Below the pieces are notes generated by a model that worked only from the letters and a program-made list of their open reading frames with translations, did not search any database and had not been told where the DNA came from. This document shows, piece by piece, positions 51,735-59,131 of a stretch of DNA of 64,000 bases. Position 1 is the first letter of the stretch. Every line of letters begins with the position of its first letter. Source of the DNA: Bacillota bacterium (GTDB taxonomy: Bacteria > Bacillota > Clostridia > Christensenellales > Borkfalkiaceae); assembly GCA_019423125.1 (NCBI GenBank), contig JAHZBZ010000001.1, positions 22,406 through 86,405 on the forward strand, written 5' to 3'. Position numbers and translations under genes: made by a program.

Positions 51735-51977
51735 ATGCAACCATTGTATCTTCGTTGGCACGGCAAAGCCGAATTGAAGCGCGTCCTTCATGTTTTACAG
51801 GAACGCGGGTATCGGAACGTAAACGATCTTACGGCGGATTATTCATTCCCCGTGATTGCCGTCGATTGCGAACGGAAAATTTTTTACGAAAGCCATGCAA
51901 GTTATATGGCGGCACATCTCATTCGCGGGACGTTGAAATTGTACGATTGGGAGGAGGCGGACGCGCTTATCTCGTGA
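51735..51977 (+). CDS. 80-residue protein under riboswitch-like leader, unknown
   Basis: This protein begins MQPLYLRWHGKAELKRVLHV. It is compact alpha/beta with a His/Trp/Tyr-rich surface (VDCERKIFYESHASYMAAHLIRG) and no membrane segment. The family is not recognised. AAGAGGTATTTTT precedes the ATG. The only sensible upstream control is the promoter, aptamer-like RNA and terminator, so ligand-dependent expression is likely. Confidence 0.65.
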   Translation: MQPLYLRWHGKAELKRVLHVLQERGYRNVNDLTADYSFPVIAVDCERKIFYESHASYMAAHLIRGTLKLYDWEEADALIS

Positions 51978-52009
51978 AACTGTTTCCTATCGTCTGACGC
52001 ACAAAAAAG

Positions 52010-52037
52010 GGGAGAAGCCAAATCGGCTTCTCCCTTT
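52010..52037. terminator. Bidirectional terminator
   Basis: A perfect 10-bp stem GGGAGAAGCC / GGCTTCTCCC, flanked by AAAAAAG on the left and TTTCG on the right. It separates the rightward 80-residue gene and the leftward ATPase gene. Confidence 0.85.
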
Positions 52038-52052
52038 CGTAAATAGGGGGTT

Positions 52053-53252
52053 TTACCAGTTGTCGCGTAAAAGAAAGTCGCAAATATGGACGATCTTGAT
52101 CCCGTTTTCATTTCCGAGTGCGAGCTCGTCCATGCAGACGACATATTTGGGGTAGTGATCCTTGACATCCATCAAATTGCCGGTTTCCCGTTCGGAATTT
52201 TCCGGGAGCTCGAGGCAAACCTGAACATAGACTTTTTCTCCGCGTCTCTCGCCGACAAAATCGATTTCTTTGACGCCATTTTTCCCGATATAGACAGAGT
52301 ATCCTCTTCGCCGCATTTCAAGATAGACGATGTTTTCCAGCATGGAAGCTATCATGCTTTGCCGGAACCCCGCACGGCAGTAGCGGAACGAGATATCGGA
52401 AAGATAATATTTTTCCTGCGTTTTCAGCACGGATTTCCCCTGTAAGTCATATCGTTGGCAGGGATAAATGATAAATGCTTCCTGTAACCATTCAATGTAG
52501 TTGTAAATAGTTTCTACGGAGATGGCGCGCTTTTCGCTTTTTAAAAAATTAGCGATAGAACTTGCCGAAAAAGTTTTGCCGACGTTTTCTATGAGAAAGC
52601 GCACGACGCGGTTGAAAAGGTCGCGGTTGCGGATATTGTGCCGCTGGGTGACGTCTCTGCCGATCACGGAAGCATAGATGCCTTCTACGATTTGATAAGC
52701 CGAGGTCGTATCAAAGTTACTGATGCCAATGATGGGGAATCCGCCGAATTGCAGATAGTTGTTGAACTCTTTCCGTGCTTCGGCTTCACTTTTCCCCTTA
52801 AAAGCGAGATATTCTTTGAAGGAAAGGGTGAACACGGGAATGGAAACATAGCGGCCGGAAAGGTATGTTTCGATCTCTCCCGACATGAGCTTTGAGTTGG
52901 AACCGGTCACATAAATATCGACGTTTTCATCTTCCAGAAGGTTATTGACGACTTTTTCCCAGCCGTCGATCTCCTGTAATTCATCGAGAAAGAGATAAAA
53001 TTTCTGCTGTCCGACAATTCTGTCTTTCAGCTCCCGATACATTGCTTTTGCATCGAAGCCGCCGTCAACGTCCATTTCCGTATATTTCCGTGAAATGATC
53101 TGTTCTTTGGAAATGCCGCGTGAGACAAGCTCTTCCTTGAGCATATCAAAGATGGTTGACTTCCCCGAACGGCGAACGCCTGCTAAGATCTTGACGAGGG
53201 GGACGTTGATAAACGGTGTAACTGCTCTGATATAATCCGGACGAATGATCAT
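52053..53252 (-). CDS. AAA_14/DUF4143-type ATPase
   Basis: This leftward protein of 399 residues has a P-loop GVRRSGKST near residue 26, Walker B YLFLDELQEIDGW near residue 86, the VTGSNSKLM segment and YLSGRYVSIPVF. These are all typical of the AAA_14 family. The C-terminal DUF4143 part is winged-helix and nuclease-like (YYLSDISFRYCRAGF..LENIVYLEMRRRGYSVYIGKNGVKEIDFV). Function is unknown in bacteria and such genes are frequent mobile-element passengers. It has its own promoter. Confidence 0.9.
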   Translation of the reverse strand: MIIRPDYIRAVTPFINVPLVKILAGVRRSGKSTIFDMLKEELVSRGISKEQIISRKYTEMDVDGGFDAKAMYRELKDRIVGQQKFYLFLDELQEIDGWEKVVNNLLEDENVDIYVTGSNSKLMSGEIETYLSGRYVSIPVFTLSFKEYLAFKGKSEAEARKEFNNYLQFGGFPIIGISNFDTTSAYQIVEGIYASVIGRDVTQRHNIRNRDLFNRVVRFLIENVGKTFSASSIANFLKSEKRAISVETIYNYIEWLQEAFIIYPCQRYDLQGKSVLKTQEKYYLSDISFRYCRAGFRQSMIASMLENIVYLEMRRRGYSVYIGKNGVKEIDFVGERRGEKVYVQVCLELPENSERETGNLMDVKDHYPKYVVCMDELALGNENGIKIVHICDFLLRDNW

Positions 53253-53272
53253 TGTTTTTCTCCTTTGCTTCC

Positions 53273-53301
53273 ATTATACTTGAAAAACTCCGTGAAGTCA
53301 A
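53273..53301 (-). promoter_or_regulatory. Promoter of the AAA_14 ATPase gene
   Basis: On the minus strand TTGACT (53301-53296), a 17-bp spacer and TATAAT (53278-53273) lie 20 bp before the ATG at 53252. The 150-bp stretch to the next gene shows nothing else. Confidence 0.8.
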
Positions 53302-53403
53302 TAAGTTTTTCTTTTATAGAAGTAAAAACTATAAGAATATTGTCGTTTTTATGCTTATATGAGAAATCTGAATGACGATGCACATTGTGTATTCTGTTAA
53401 AGT

Positions 53404-53637
53404 TCAGACTCTCATAAAGCCCGATAATTTGCAACGGCAACCGTGCAGCGTTATGTAATTGCTGTTTCTGCCGTAATGTATTTTGCATTTGTGATAGCTT
53501 TTCTTGCCGTTCCATGCGTCGGCAATAAGATAGAGGTAGTCGTTTATCCCGCATTCGATATGCCTGACCTCCAACCCGCCCAAGCCGCTGTAATAGGCGA
53601 TCGGCTCGTGGCTTTCGCAAATTTCGCGCTTTGTCAT
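53404..53637 (-). CDS. Small protein (77 aa) of the leftward backbone operon
   Basis: This protein begins MTKREICESHEPIAYYSGLGG. It has conserved-looking aromatic and His/Cys content (GKKSYHKCKIHYGRNSNYITLHGCRCKL) but no motif I can name. It overlaps the previous gene of the operon by 4 bp, which supports translation. It is the last gene of the backbone operon. Confidence 0.6.
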   Translation of the reverse strand: MTKREICESHEPIAYYSGLGGLEVRHIECGINDYLYLIADAWNGKKSYHKCKIHYGRNSNYITLHGCRCKLSGFMRV

Positions 53638-53918
53638 GGCGTCACCTCATAGCTTCTGCCTTGTACCGTAACGACGTTTCCGTCCCTTTGTGGTGAGCCC
53701 TTTGCACAAGCCCGTACAGGCAGCTGTGCGCCCGCAGGAGCCTTTGGGATATTCCCGTCGAGGAATGTATCGTCCGCGCCGACTTCGACGATCTTGAAGC
53801 CTTTTTGGACGAGATACGCCGAAAACTGCCAGAGTTTTTCAAAGCGCCCGTTGCTGTCGAAGATAGCGCAAATGTTCTTTGCGGGGTGGTATGCGGTGAT
53901 TCTGAAATAGTTTGCCAT
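53634..53918 (-). CDS. Small protein (94 aa), backbone operon
   Basis: This protein begins MANYFRITAYHPAKNICAIFD. A beta-rich start is followed by GRFEKLWQFSAYLVQKGFKIVEVGADDTFLDG, then a polar end. Unnamed, but of the type found beside pcfJ-like genes. The ATG at 53918 follows GGGAGGAAAC. Confidence 0.6.
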   Translation of the reverse strand: MANYFRITAYHPAKNICAIFDSNGRFEKLWQFSAYLVQKGFKIVEVGADDTFLDGNIPKAPAGAQLPVRACAKGSPQRDGNVVTVQGRSYEVTP

Positions 53919-53933
53919 AAGTGTTTCCTCCCG

Positions 53934-54221
53934 TTAGCGATATCGTTTGAAAGCGTATTGTGTTACCAGTTCCTGCAACGGATAAACGCGTCCTTTGTCG
54001 AACGGCGCTATCATTTCTCCGAGTGTATAGGGACTGAACTCGTCCGTAAGATAGGCGACGCATTTGTAGCCTTCGACTTCGATGACGATAAATGTCGCGT
54101 CCGCACTATTGGGACGGTAACGTTTGAGGTAATTAAGCGCCCGTTCTGCTATTTCGGCAAGTGCGGGATGATCGCGTTGGAATTCAGATACGGTGTAGAT
54201 TTCGTCGAGATAGTTTTTCAT
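53934..54221 (-). CDS. Small protein (95 aa), backbone operon
   Basis: This protein begins MKNYLDEIYTVSEFQRDHPAL. An alpha/beta protein with YLKRYRPNSADATFIVIEVEGYKCVAYLTDEF and no recognised motif. The ATG has AGGAGCTG upstream, and the next gene follows 15 bp later on the same strand. Confidence 0.58.
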   Translation of the reverse strand: MKNYLDEIYTVSEFQRDHPALAEIAERALNYLKRYRPNSADATFIVIEVEGYKCVAYLTDEFSPYTLGEMIAPFDKGRVYPLQELVTQYAFKRYR

Positions 54222-54274
54222 AAATTCAGCTCCTGTTTTAATTTGGGTGCAGCGTCACGCTGCCTCCTTTGCGG

Positions 54275-55621
54275 TCATGCCGCGGTTTGAATTTGTTTAA
54301 GATGTTTGTTGGCATACGGCAGCCAGACTTTATTGACATAATGCAGGATATCGTCGTCGGGCTTTTTATTGTGGCTTGCGTAGCATTGCAGTACCTTATG
54401 TGTTTTGAGCGAATATTCGAGCGTTACGAGCGGCTTTTCCGGCTGTTCTTTTGTGCGGATAAAGAAGATGAGTGATTCTTCCTGTGCAAAGTGCAGGTCA
54501 TACTGCATTCGACCGACGCAGTGATGCAGGAACTCTCCTTCACGGATAAGGTCTGCCGGCGACTTTGCTATCACGCAGATAAAGGCGCTACGCTTGTTAT
54601 GCTGCAAGGGCAGGTACTTTTCGGCAACTTCGCAGAATTTCTGTACGAGCTCCTGTTTCTTATTAGCCTCTTCGATTGCCTTCTGTTCCGCATATTGGTC
54701 TATGCGTATATCGTGCCATCTCTGAAAATCTTTCGGGAACAGGTTTTGCTTTAAGGTCATATCAATGCCCAGATGTTTGCAGGCTTTCAGATAGTCGAGA
54801 TATAAGTGGTTAGAAATATTCTGCTTTTCGGTGTAATCGAAGTATTTTTTGAGTTCCCAGCCTTGAAACAGCTCGCGTATGGGCGACATCCCCGGTTCCC
54901 GTTCAAATTGCTTTTTGCGGAACAGGAAATGCGCGACTTCTTTCAAGGGAAATCCTGTTTTGTATGCCTGCGTAATCGCCGTAATATTGTAGCTGTTCCC
55001 CCACGGCAGGGCGAGTTCTTCCCGCTTGCGGGCGATCCATTTACGGAAAACTTTGTCTTTTGCTATCTTTTTGAGCAGAGAGCGGTTCTCCGCATACGCG
55101 CCCAAACCGAGTTTCAGAAGATACTCCGTCTGCGGGTACTGTTCGTAGATGCGAAGATAGGTGATGATGTCCCTGCCTTTATAGAGTTGGTAGGCGCTGT
55201 ACTTGTATTCTGGGAATTTACCGACGACGCCGCGGTTGATGAGCGTGGCATAGGGGTCGTAATACCGCGTATCGGCGGGATACCACTTGCCGTCTTCAAA
55301 CTGTTTGGGGCGCGACTGCAATTCCTCTGCGTACCAGCCGACGTTAAAACCGTGACCGAGATAATTATACTCCATATCGCGAATATAGCATTTCGGGGAA
55401 TGGATGCCATGTATAGCGACCTGCTTACACGCCCATTGTTTGCCTTTGATCGTTGAAACGGCAACGGTAACTTTTATAAGTTCCTTTTTCCATACAGTCA
55501 GATAGGCGTAGAAACGCACGATGTTTTCCTGCCACGGATATATTTTCATATCACGCTTGTGGATCTCTTTCAGAATGTAATTGGGAATAGGTTTGATGTC
55601 TTTCTCTGTCATAGTTTTCAC
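54275..55621 (-). CDS. PcfJ-like protein
   Basis: This 448-residue protein resembles PcfJ of pCF10-type conjugative elements. The C-terminal region has SPADLIREGEFLHHCVGRMQYD, KPLVTLEYSLKTHKVLQCYASHN and NKVWLPYANKHL, the core of the PcfJ family. The N-terminus is basic and aromatic (NYILKEIHKRDMKIYPWQENIVRFYAYLTVWKKELIKV). The precise activity of PcfJ is unknown. It overlaps the upstream PcfK/MutS-I gene by 4 bp, matching the usual pcfK-pcfJ pairing. Confidence 0.82.
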   Translation of the reverse strand: MKTMTEKDIKPIPNYILKEIHKRDMKIYPWQENIVRFYAYLTVWKKELIKVTVAVSTIKGKQWACKQVAIHGIHSPKCYIRDMEYNYLGHGFNVGWYAEELQSRPKQFEDGKWYPADTRYYDPYATLINRGVVGKFPEYKYSAYQLYKGRDIITYLRIYEQYPQTEYLLKLGLGAYAENRSLLKKIAKDKVFRKWIARKREELALPWGNSYNITAITQAYKTGFPLKEVAHFLFRKKQFEREPGMSPIRELFQGWELKKYFDYTEKQNISNHLYLDYLKACKHLGIDMTLKQNLFPKDFQRWHDIRIDQYAEQKAIEEANKKQELVQKFCEVAEKYLPLQHNKRSAFICVIAKSPADLIREGEFLHHCVGRMQYDLHFAQEESLIFFIRTKEQPEKPLVTLEYSLKTHKVLQCYASHNKKPDDDILHYVNKVWLPYANKHLKQIQTAA

Positions 55622-56625
55622 CTCAATGTAATTTCGTTGCCGAACATTTCATCCAGAACGGCGAGCGCTTCCGTATCGAAAGCGGAAATATCCGGTTCGT
55701 AGTCCGCAAGGTCTGGTTCTTCAATGTCGCCGTCAAATTCGCGCATCTCTTCTTCGGAGAGGATCTCGCCTGTTTCAAGATCGACGTTTTGTTCGGCAGG
55801 CAGTTCGCGCACTTCGTCGTCGTTTTCCATGACGACGAGCGTATGCCCGTTGCTTAGGATTTTGCCGAAGTGCACATCCGAAGCGTGGTACGGGAAGCCT
55901 ATCATCGGCACGCGGCTTTCAAGCCCGCAGTCCCGCACAGTAAGGGTGAGATGTAATTCGTCTGCAAGCATTTCCGCGTTCTTGCCGAATGCCTCGTAAA
56001 AGTCGCCCAAACGCATTGCAATAACGGCTTGCGGATATTTTTCCTGCACGTCCAGATATTTTCGGTACATGGGAGAGGCCGTTCGTTTGGATGGTTTCGT
56101 TTTTTCTTCCTCGGCGATCTCCGCCATGATTTCTTGTATCTCTTCGTCGGACGGCATAGTATCCTCATCGTCTTCGGGCTTTTCCTCTTCGGGCTTGCCT
56201 TCGAGGTCTTCGCCCATAAGGTCGAACATGGACATTTGCGGCTTCGGCTGCGGTTTGGGCGGAGCGGCTTTCACCGTCGGCGCCTTTGCCGTAACTTTGG
56301 GCATGGGTGCCTTATATTCGGTGCCGTCCTCGTTGCAAAGGGTGTCTTCGATGCTGTCCTCCTCGAAATAATGCACTGCCCAGCCGTACACGGTATCATC
56401 GTCGATACAGGCAGACGATGCGCCTTTCTCCGCTTGCTTTTTCGCCTCGTCGCAGGCAAATTTCAGAAAGCCAGACAGCGTCTTTTTGTTCAGGAGCGTT
56501 TTACCGTCTTTTTGTATCTTTACGCCGCCGTTGATCTTCTCGGCAAGAACCTCGGAGGCATTCGCCTCCAAGTATGCTTTGATCTTTTGTTCTTCCTTCG
56601 TGATTGCCTGTAAGTTAAGTTTCAT
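55618..56625 (-). CDS. PcfK-like protein fused to a MutS domain I
   Basis: This protein has 335 residues from the ATG at 56625 (GAGGAGG upstream). Residues 1-105 resemble PcfK: MKLNLQAITKEEQKIKAYLEANASEVLAEKIN then CDEAKKQAEKGASSACIDDDTVYGWAVHYFEEDSI. A Pro-rich and acidic linker follows. Residues about 186-270 are a MutS domain I, including the mismatch-reading GDFYEAFG (F209, E211) and VPMIGFPYHA. No MutS ATPase is present. The tail is acidic. The pairing of a DNA-lesion reader with PcfK is unusual; it may recognise structured or mispaired DNA during transfer or replication. Confidence 0.8.
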   Translation of the reverse strand: MKLNLQAITKEEQKIKAYLEANASEVLAEKINGGVKIQKDGKTLLNKKTLSGFLKFACDEAKKQAEKGASSACIDDDTVYGWAVHYFEEDSIEDTLCNEDGTEYKAPMPKVTAKAPTVKAAPPKPQPKPQMSMFDLMGEDLEGKPEEEKPEDDEDTMPSDEEIQEIMAEIAEEEKTKPSKRTASPMYRKYLDVQEKYPQAVIAMRLGDFYEAFGKNAEMLADELHLTLTVRDCGLESRVPMIGFPYHASDVHFGKILSNGHTLVVMENDDEVRELPAEQNVDLETGEILSEEEMREFDGDIEEPDLADYEPDISAFDTEALAVLDEMFGNEITLR

Positions 56626-56636
56626 ATCGCGCCTCC

Positions 56637-57011
56637 TCAAAAGGGTAAGTCGTCCAAAAGCTCGGCGGCTTTCGCGGGCAGGGCTTCCAGCGTCGTATAA
56701 TGATTGAACCCGCCGCGATAGTCCTGTTCGTCTTTCGCCGTTCGTATGAGGATATGTCCGTACCATTCGTTCGTGAAATACCGCACGTCGGATATGGAAA
56801 TGTAGATACACTTGTTTTCCGCGCTCTTGATAAACGCTGAAAAGCAATAGTGATTGCGCCCGACATTGACGAGTTGCCAATGGTTTTCACGGCATATCGC
56901 TTTCAGGTAGTTGATGTACTTCGTCTGGAACGTCCTGTAATCTTCGCCGGTGTAACTGCCCGACGAAAATTCGTGAGTAAGGTACTTTTTGAGTTCTTCG
57001 ATTTTAGCCAT
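56637..57011 (-). CDS. Unknown 124-aa protein, backbone operon
   Basis: This protein begins MAKIEELKKYLTHEFSSGSYT, with NVGRNHYCFSAFIKSAENKCIYISISDVRYFTNEWYGHILIRTAKDEQDYRGG. It matches a small-protein family of Firmicutes integrative elements by appearance, without a known role. I prefer the ATG at 57011 over 57020 because of Shine-Dalgarno spacing. It overlaps the upstream gene by 8 bp. Confidence 0.65.
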   Translation of the reverse strand: MAKIEELKKYLTHEFSSGSYTGEDYRTFQTKYINYLKAICRENHWQLVNVGRNHYCFSAFIKSAENKCIYISISDVRYFTNEWYGHILIRTAKDEQDYRGGFNHYTTLEALPAKAAELLDDLPF

Positions 57012-57213
57012 TGTATTCATCCTCCTTGACGATCCTGTAAATGTCATCCGCATAGAACTGACAGACGAACCAATTAAAAAGAGCGTGACATTTCACGCCC
57101 TTGTAGTCCACGATGTAGTCGTTCTCGCCGACCTTTTTCAGTACGGTGATCTCGTCCATCTCTCCTTTTAAGGAATGGATGTGCGCCGTTGTCTTGTAAG
57201 CGTATTCGTTCAT
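57004..57213 (-). CDS. Unknown 69-aa protein, backbone operon
   Basis: This protein begins MNEYAYKTTAHIHSLKGEMDE. A small beta-rich protein (ITVLKKVGENDYIVDYKGVKCHALFNWFVCQFYADDIY). A strong AAGGAGG precedes the ATG. It ends within the start of the following gene, so it is probably coupled. Confidence 0.62.
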   Translation of the reverse strand: MNEYAYKTTAHIHSLKGEMDEITVLKKVGENDYIVDYKGVKCHALFNWFVCQFYADDIYRIVKEDEYNG

Positions 57214-57228
57214 TGCCGTTCCTCCTTG

Positions 57229-57642
57229 TTACGCAATTCTTTTGATACCGCCGCCAAAGCTCTGTACGGTCACACTGCCGAACTCACTGCACCAGTCGTC
57301 ATCTTTGTTCCAGACGTAAGCAAAGGCGGTATGTCTGTTGCCTTCGCTGTGCATGAGCGTTTTCCATTCCGATTTATAGTCCGTTACAATCAGGAAGGAA
57401 TAGCACTCGCCGAAGTCGGTAAATTCGTGCGTGATGGCATATACGAGGCAGTTGTACTTCTTTTCAAGCGCTTTCATCTTTTCGTAGAGTTCGGGCTCCT
57501 GATCTGCCCAATACCCGCCGAAGCGTTCAAAGAAGCAGACCATACCTTTTTCGCGGAAGCCCTTGATGTACGGGGCATAGATGTCCATCTGTTTGAGTAA
57601 TTCGATTGCCTTTTCTTTCTTTGCGATGTTCTTGTCGTTCAT
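57229..57642 (-). CDS. Unknown 137-aa protein, backbone operon
   Basis: This protein begins MNDKNIAKKEKAIELLKQMDI. It has YIKGFREKGMVCFFERFGGYWADQEPELYEKM, then beta strands YSFLIVTDYKSEWKTLM and HTAFAYVWNKDDDWCSEFGSVTVQS. The family is not named. The ATG at 57642 follows AAGGAGAAA. Gene spacing of 15 bp on either side indicates one transcript. Confidence 0.65.
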   Translation of the reverse strand: MNDKNIAKKEKAIELLKQMDIYAPYIKGFREKGMVCFFERFGGYWADQEPELYEKMKALEKKYNCLVYAITHEFTDFGECYSFLIVTDYKSEWKTLMHSEGNRHTAFAYVWNKDDDWCSEFGSVTVQSFGGGIKRIA

Positions 57643-57653
57643 GGTTTTTCTCC

Positions 57654-58067
57654 TTAAATGCAATTTTCTAATATTTCAAAGTTGTAGCCGATGTTTCTAA
57701 GTGTCTCTTCAAAGCCGAACCACGCAAGCAAATTCTGATTGTAGTCGTCCTGTGCGAGGGGATCTTCCTTATCCCACTTATCGCCGAAGAGTTCCGAAGG
57801 TGCGTAAAGCCCCGTGCCGTTCATGGTTTCATACAGCAGCGCATTGATCTCTTGGCGGTACTGCTTGTAGAAGCGCACCGTGTCCGAATAGTAGATGAGT
57901 TCGCCGACGACGCCCGACTGACAGCCGTGATGGAGCACATCTGTAAAGATATACTTCTTGTCGCTGTAATCGCCCCAGCGGTCGATAACATAGTTGCACA
58001 CACGACGCGTCAACGGGCTGTCCGATTTGCGTTTGAGTTCCTTGATGTTGGCAAGGGTCAGTTTCAT
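57654..58067 (-). CDS. Unknown 137-aa protein, backbone operon
   Basis: This protein begins MKLTLANIKELKRKSDSPLTR. It has RRVCNYVIDRWGDYSDKKYIFTDVLHHGCQSGVVGELIYYSDTVRFYKQYRQEINALL and then an acidic-aromatic end. It recurs, by my recollection, beside pcfJ-like genes in Clostridia elements, without an assigned function. It overlaps the upstream gene by 4 bp (ATGA). Confidence 0.65.
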   Translation of the reverse strand: MKLTLANIKELKRKSDSPLTRRVCNYVIDRWGDYSDKKYIFTDVLHHGCQSGVVGELIYYSDTVRFYKQYRQEINALLYETMNGTGLYAPSELFGDKWDKEDPLAQDDYNQNLLAWFGFEETLRNIGYNFEILENCI

Positions 58068-58297
58068 TCGTCTGCCTCCTCAAAGTCGTCGATATGGATA
58101 TGTTCCTGCCCTGCGATGCCGTATTCGAAATACAGCCCGTTTTCATCCTCATACAGGTCGTAATCGGTCACGACGATCTTCCCGCACTTGGTGACGGCAA
58201 CGGTGATCTTGTCGTCATCAAGCGCAACAATGTTGAACACGACGGTATCTTCCCCGTCGAAGAATTGGAACTCTTTCAGATAGAACTTGTTTCTCAT
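58064..58297 (-). CDS. Unknown 77-aa acidic protein, backbone operon
   Basis: This protein begins MRNKFYLKEFQFFDGEDTVVF. A beta-rich small protein (NIVALDDDKITVAVTKCGKIVVTDYDLYEDENGLYFEY) with an acidic end. It overlaps the next gene by 4 bp. The ATG follows GAGGAGGCAGG. Confidence 0.62.
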   Translation of the reverse strand: MRNKFYLKEFQFFDGEDTVVFNIVALDDDKITVAVTKCGKIVVTDYDLYEDENGLYFEYGIAGQEHIHIDDFEEADE

Positions 58298-58309
58298 AAT
58301 CCTGCCTCC

Positions 58310-58624
58310 TCAGTCAACCAACTTGTACCAGACGGAATACTCGACTTCAAACTCTCTCATCTCATATCCCGTGCTTTCGCCGCTGCTGTTTTTGGTCTCG
58401 ACTTCGATCTCGCGGATCTCATAGTGCGCGCCCTTGTACTCGCCGGGGCGGTTCGGAACGGCGTGGCAATTCATGACGCATTCTTTGAATACGCGGATAT
58501 ACGCCTTGCCGCTCTTGCCGTTGCAGGCGATGATGAGGTCGCTCTCGGTGATAAAACCGAGACCGGTCATCTTGGTGCTTCCATAACGATTTGTTCTCGA
58601 AACGGAATAAACTACTTTCTTCAT
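58310..58624 (-). CDS. Unknown 104-aa protein, first gene of the leftward backbone operon
   Basis: This protein begins MKKVVYSVSRTNRYGSTKMTG. A beta-rich protein (LIIACNGKSGKAYIRVFKECVMNCHAV, EIREIEVETKNSSGESTGYEMREFEVEYSVWYKLV). CGGAGGTAGTTCC precedes the ATG. It is the most upstream gene before the inverted-repeat element at 58715-58869, which may hold the operon's leader. Confidence 0.6.
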   Translation of the reverse strand: MKKVVYSVSRTNRYGSTKMTGLGFITESDLIIACNGKSGKAYIRVFKECVMNCHAVPNRPGEYKGAHYEIREIEVETKNSSGESTGYEMREFEVEYSVWYKLVD

Positions 58625-58714
58625 TTGGAACTACCTCCGAATTTTCTTTTTGCCTTTCGGCAGGGAACATACGGCACAGCGAGAGCTCACAGGCAGACTT
58701 CTTTTTGACTTTCA

Positions 58715-58869
58715 CGGAAGTCAACGACAAAGGACAAAATTATTGCTTGGAAGTCACGGATCATCTGCCGAAAATGCAAAAAAGCCGAGCAGGTCCATTA
58801 GACCTACCCGGCTTTTCGTGTAACGGAGCTATTCTATTTTTCGGCAATAATTTTTCCCGTTGACTTCCG
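58715..58869. repeat. Nested inverted-repeat element with terminator-like core, 155 bp
   Basis: Arms nest in order. CGGAAGTCAAC (58715-58725) pairs with GTTGACTTCCG (58859-58869), AAAATTATTGC (58736-58746) with GCAATAATTTT (58844-58854), and TGCCGAAAA with TTTTCGGCA. An inner AAGCCG-AGGTC / GACCT-CGGCTT hairpin lies around 58781-58815. Read leftward the inner hairpin is followed by six T, so it can act as an attenuator of the backbone operon. No gene is evident in 58625-59131. Confidence 0.7.
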
Positions 58870-59042
58870 CGAGCGCTGTGCCAAACTCCCTGCACGAAAC
58901 GGCAAAAAAATTCGGGAATCCATTTTAGGAAATATGCGGGCAATATTGGTGTTTATCGACGCAATCTTTGCACCGTTCTTCTTGGATTTTTTTCTGCTAT
59001 GTCCTATACGGTGCAAAAACGAGTGCTATTTTGCTTGATATT

Positions 59043-59113
59043 CTATTTTTCTCTGCTTTACTCTATTTTTCTCTGATTTTTATCTTGACAGAAAAACAGA
59101 GAAAGGATATAAT
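59043..59113 (+). promoter_or_regulatory. Promoter with repeated upstream sites for the AlbA_2/Fic operon
   Basis: A consensus promoter TTGACA (59085-59090), 17-bp spacer, TATAAT (59108-59113). Upstream, CTATTTTTCTCTG occurs twice exactly 20 bp apart (59043-59055, 59063-59075). Its inverse core CAGAGAAA lies in the spacer. Helical phasing of the copies suggests a cooperative DNA-binding regulator, possibly the AlbA_2 protein itself. Confidence 0.75.
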
Positions 59114-59131
59114 AAAGTCAGGAGGCGAAAG

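Noticed and set aside
39640..58624. A complete type IV conjugation system
   Set aside because: There is a coupling-protein-like membrane ATPase and PcfJ/PcfK-like proteins, but no VirB4, VirB6, lytic transglycosylase or convincing active relaxase in element B.
58834..59016. A 60-codon leftward ORF within the gap before the AlbA_2 gene
   Set aside because: Basic, low-complexity translation, no ribosome-binding site, and it overlaps the inverted-repeat element.
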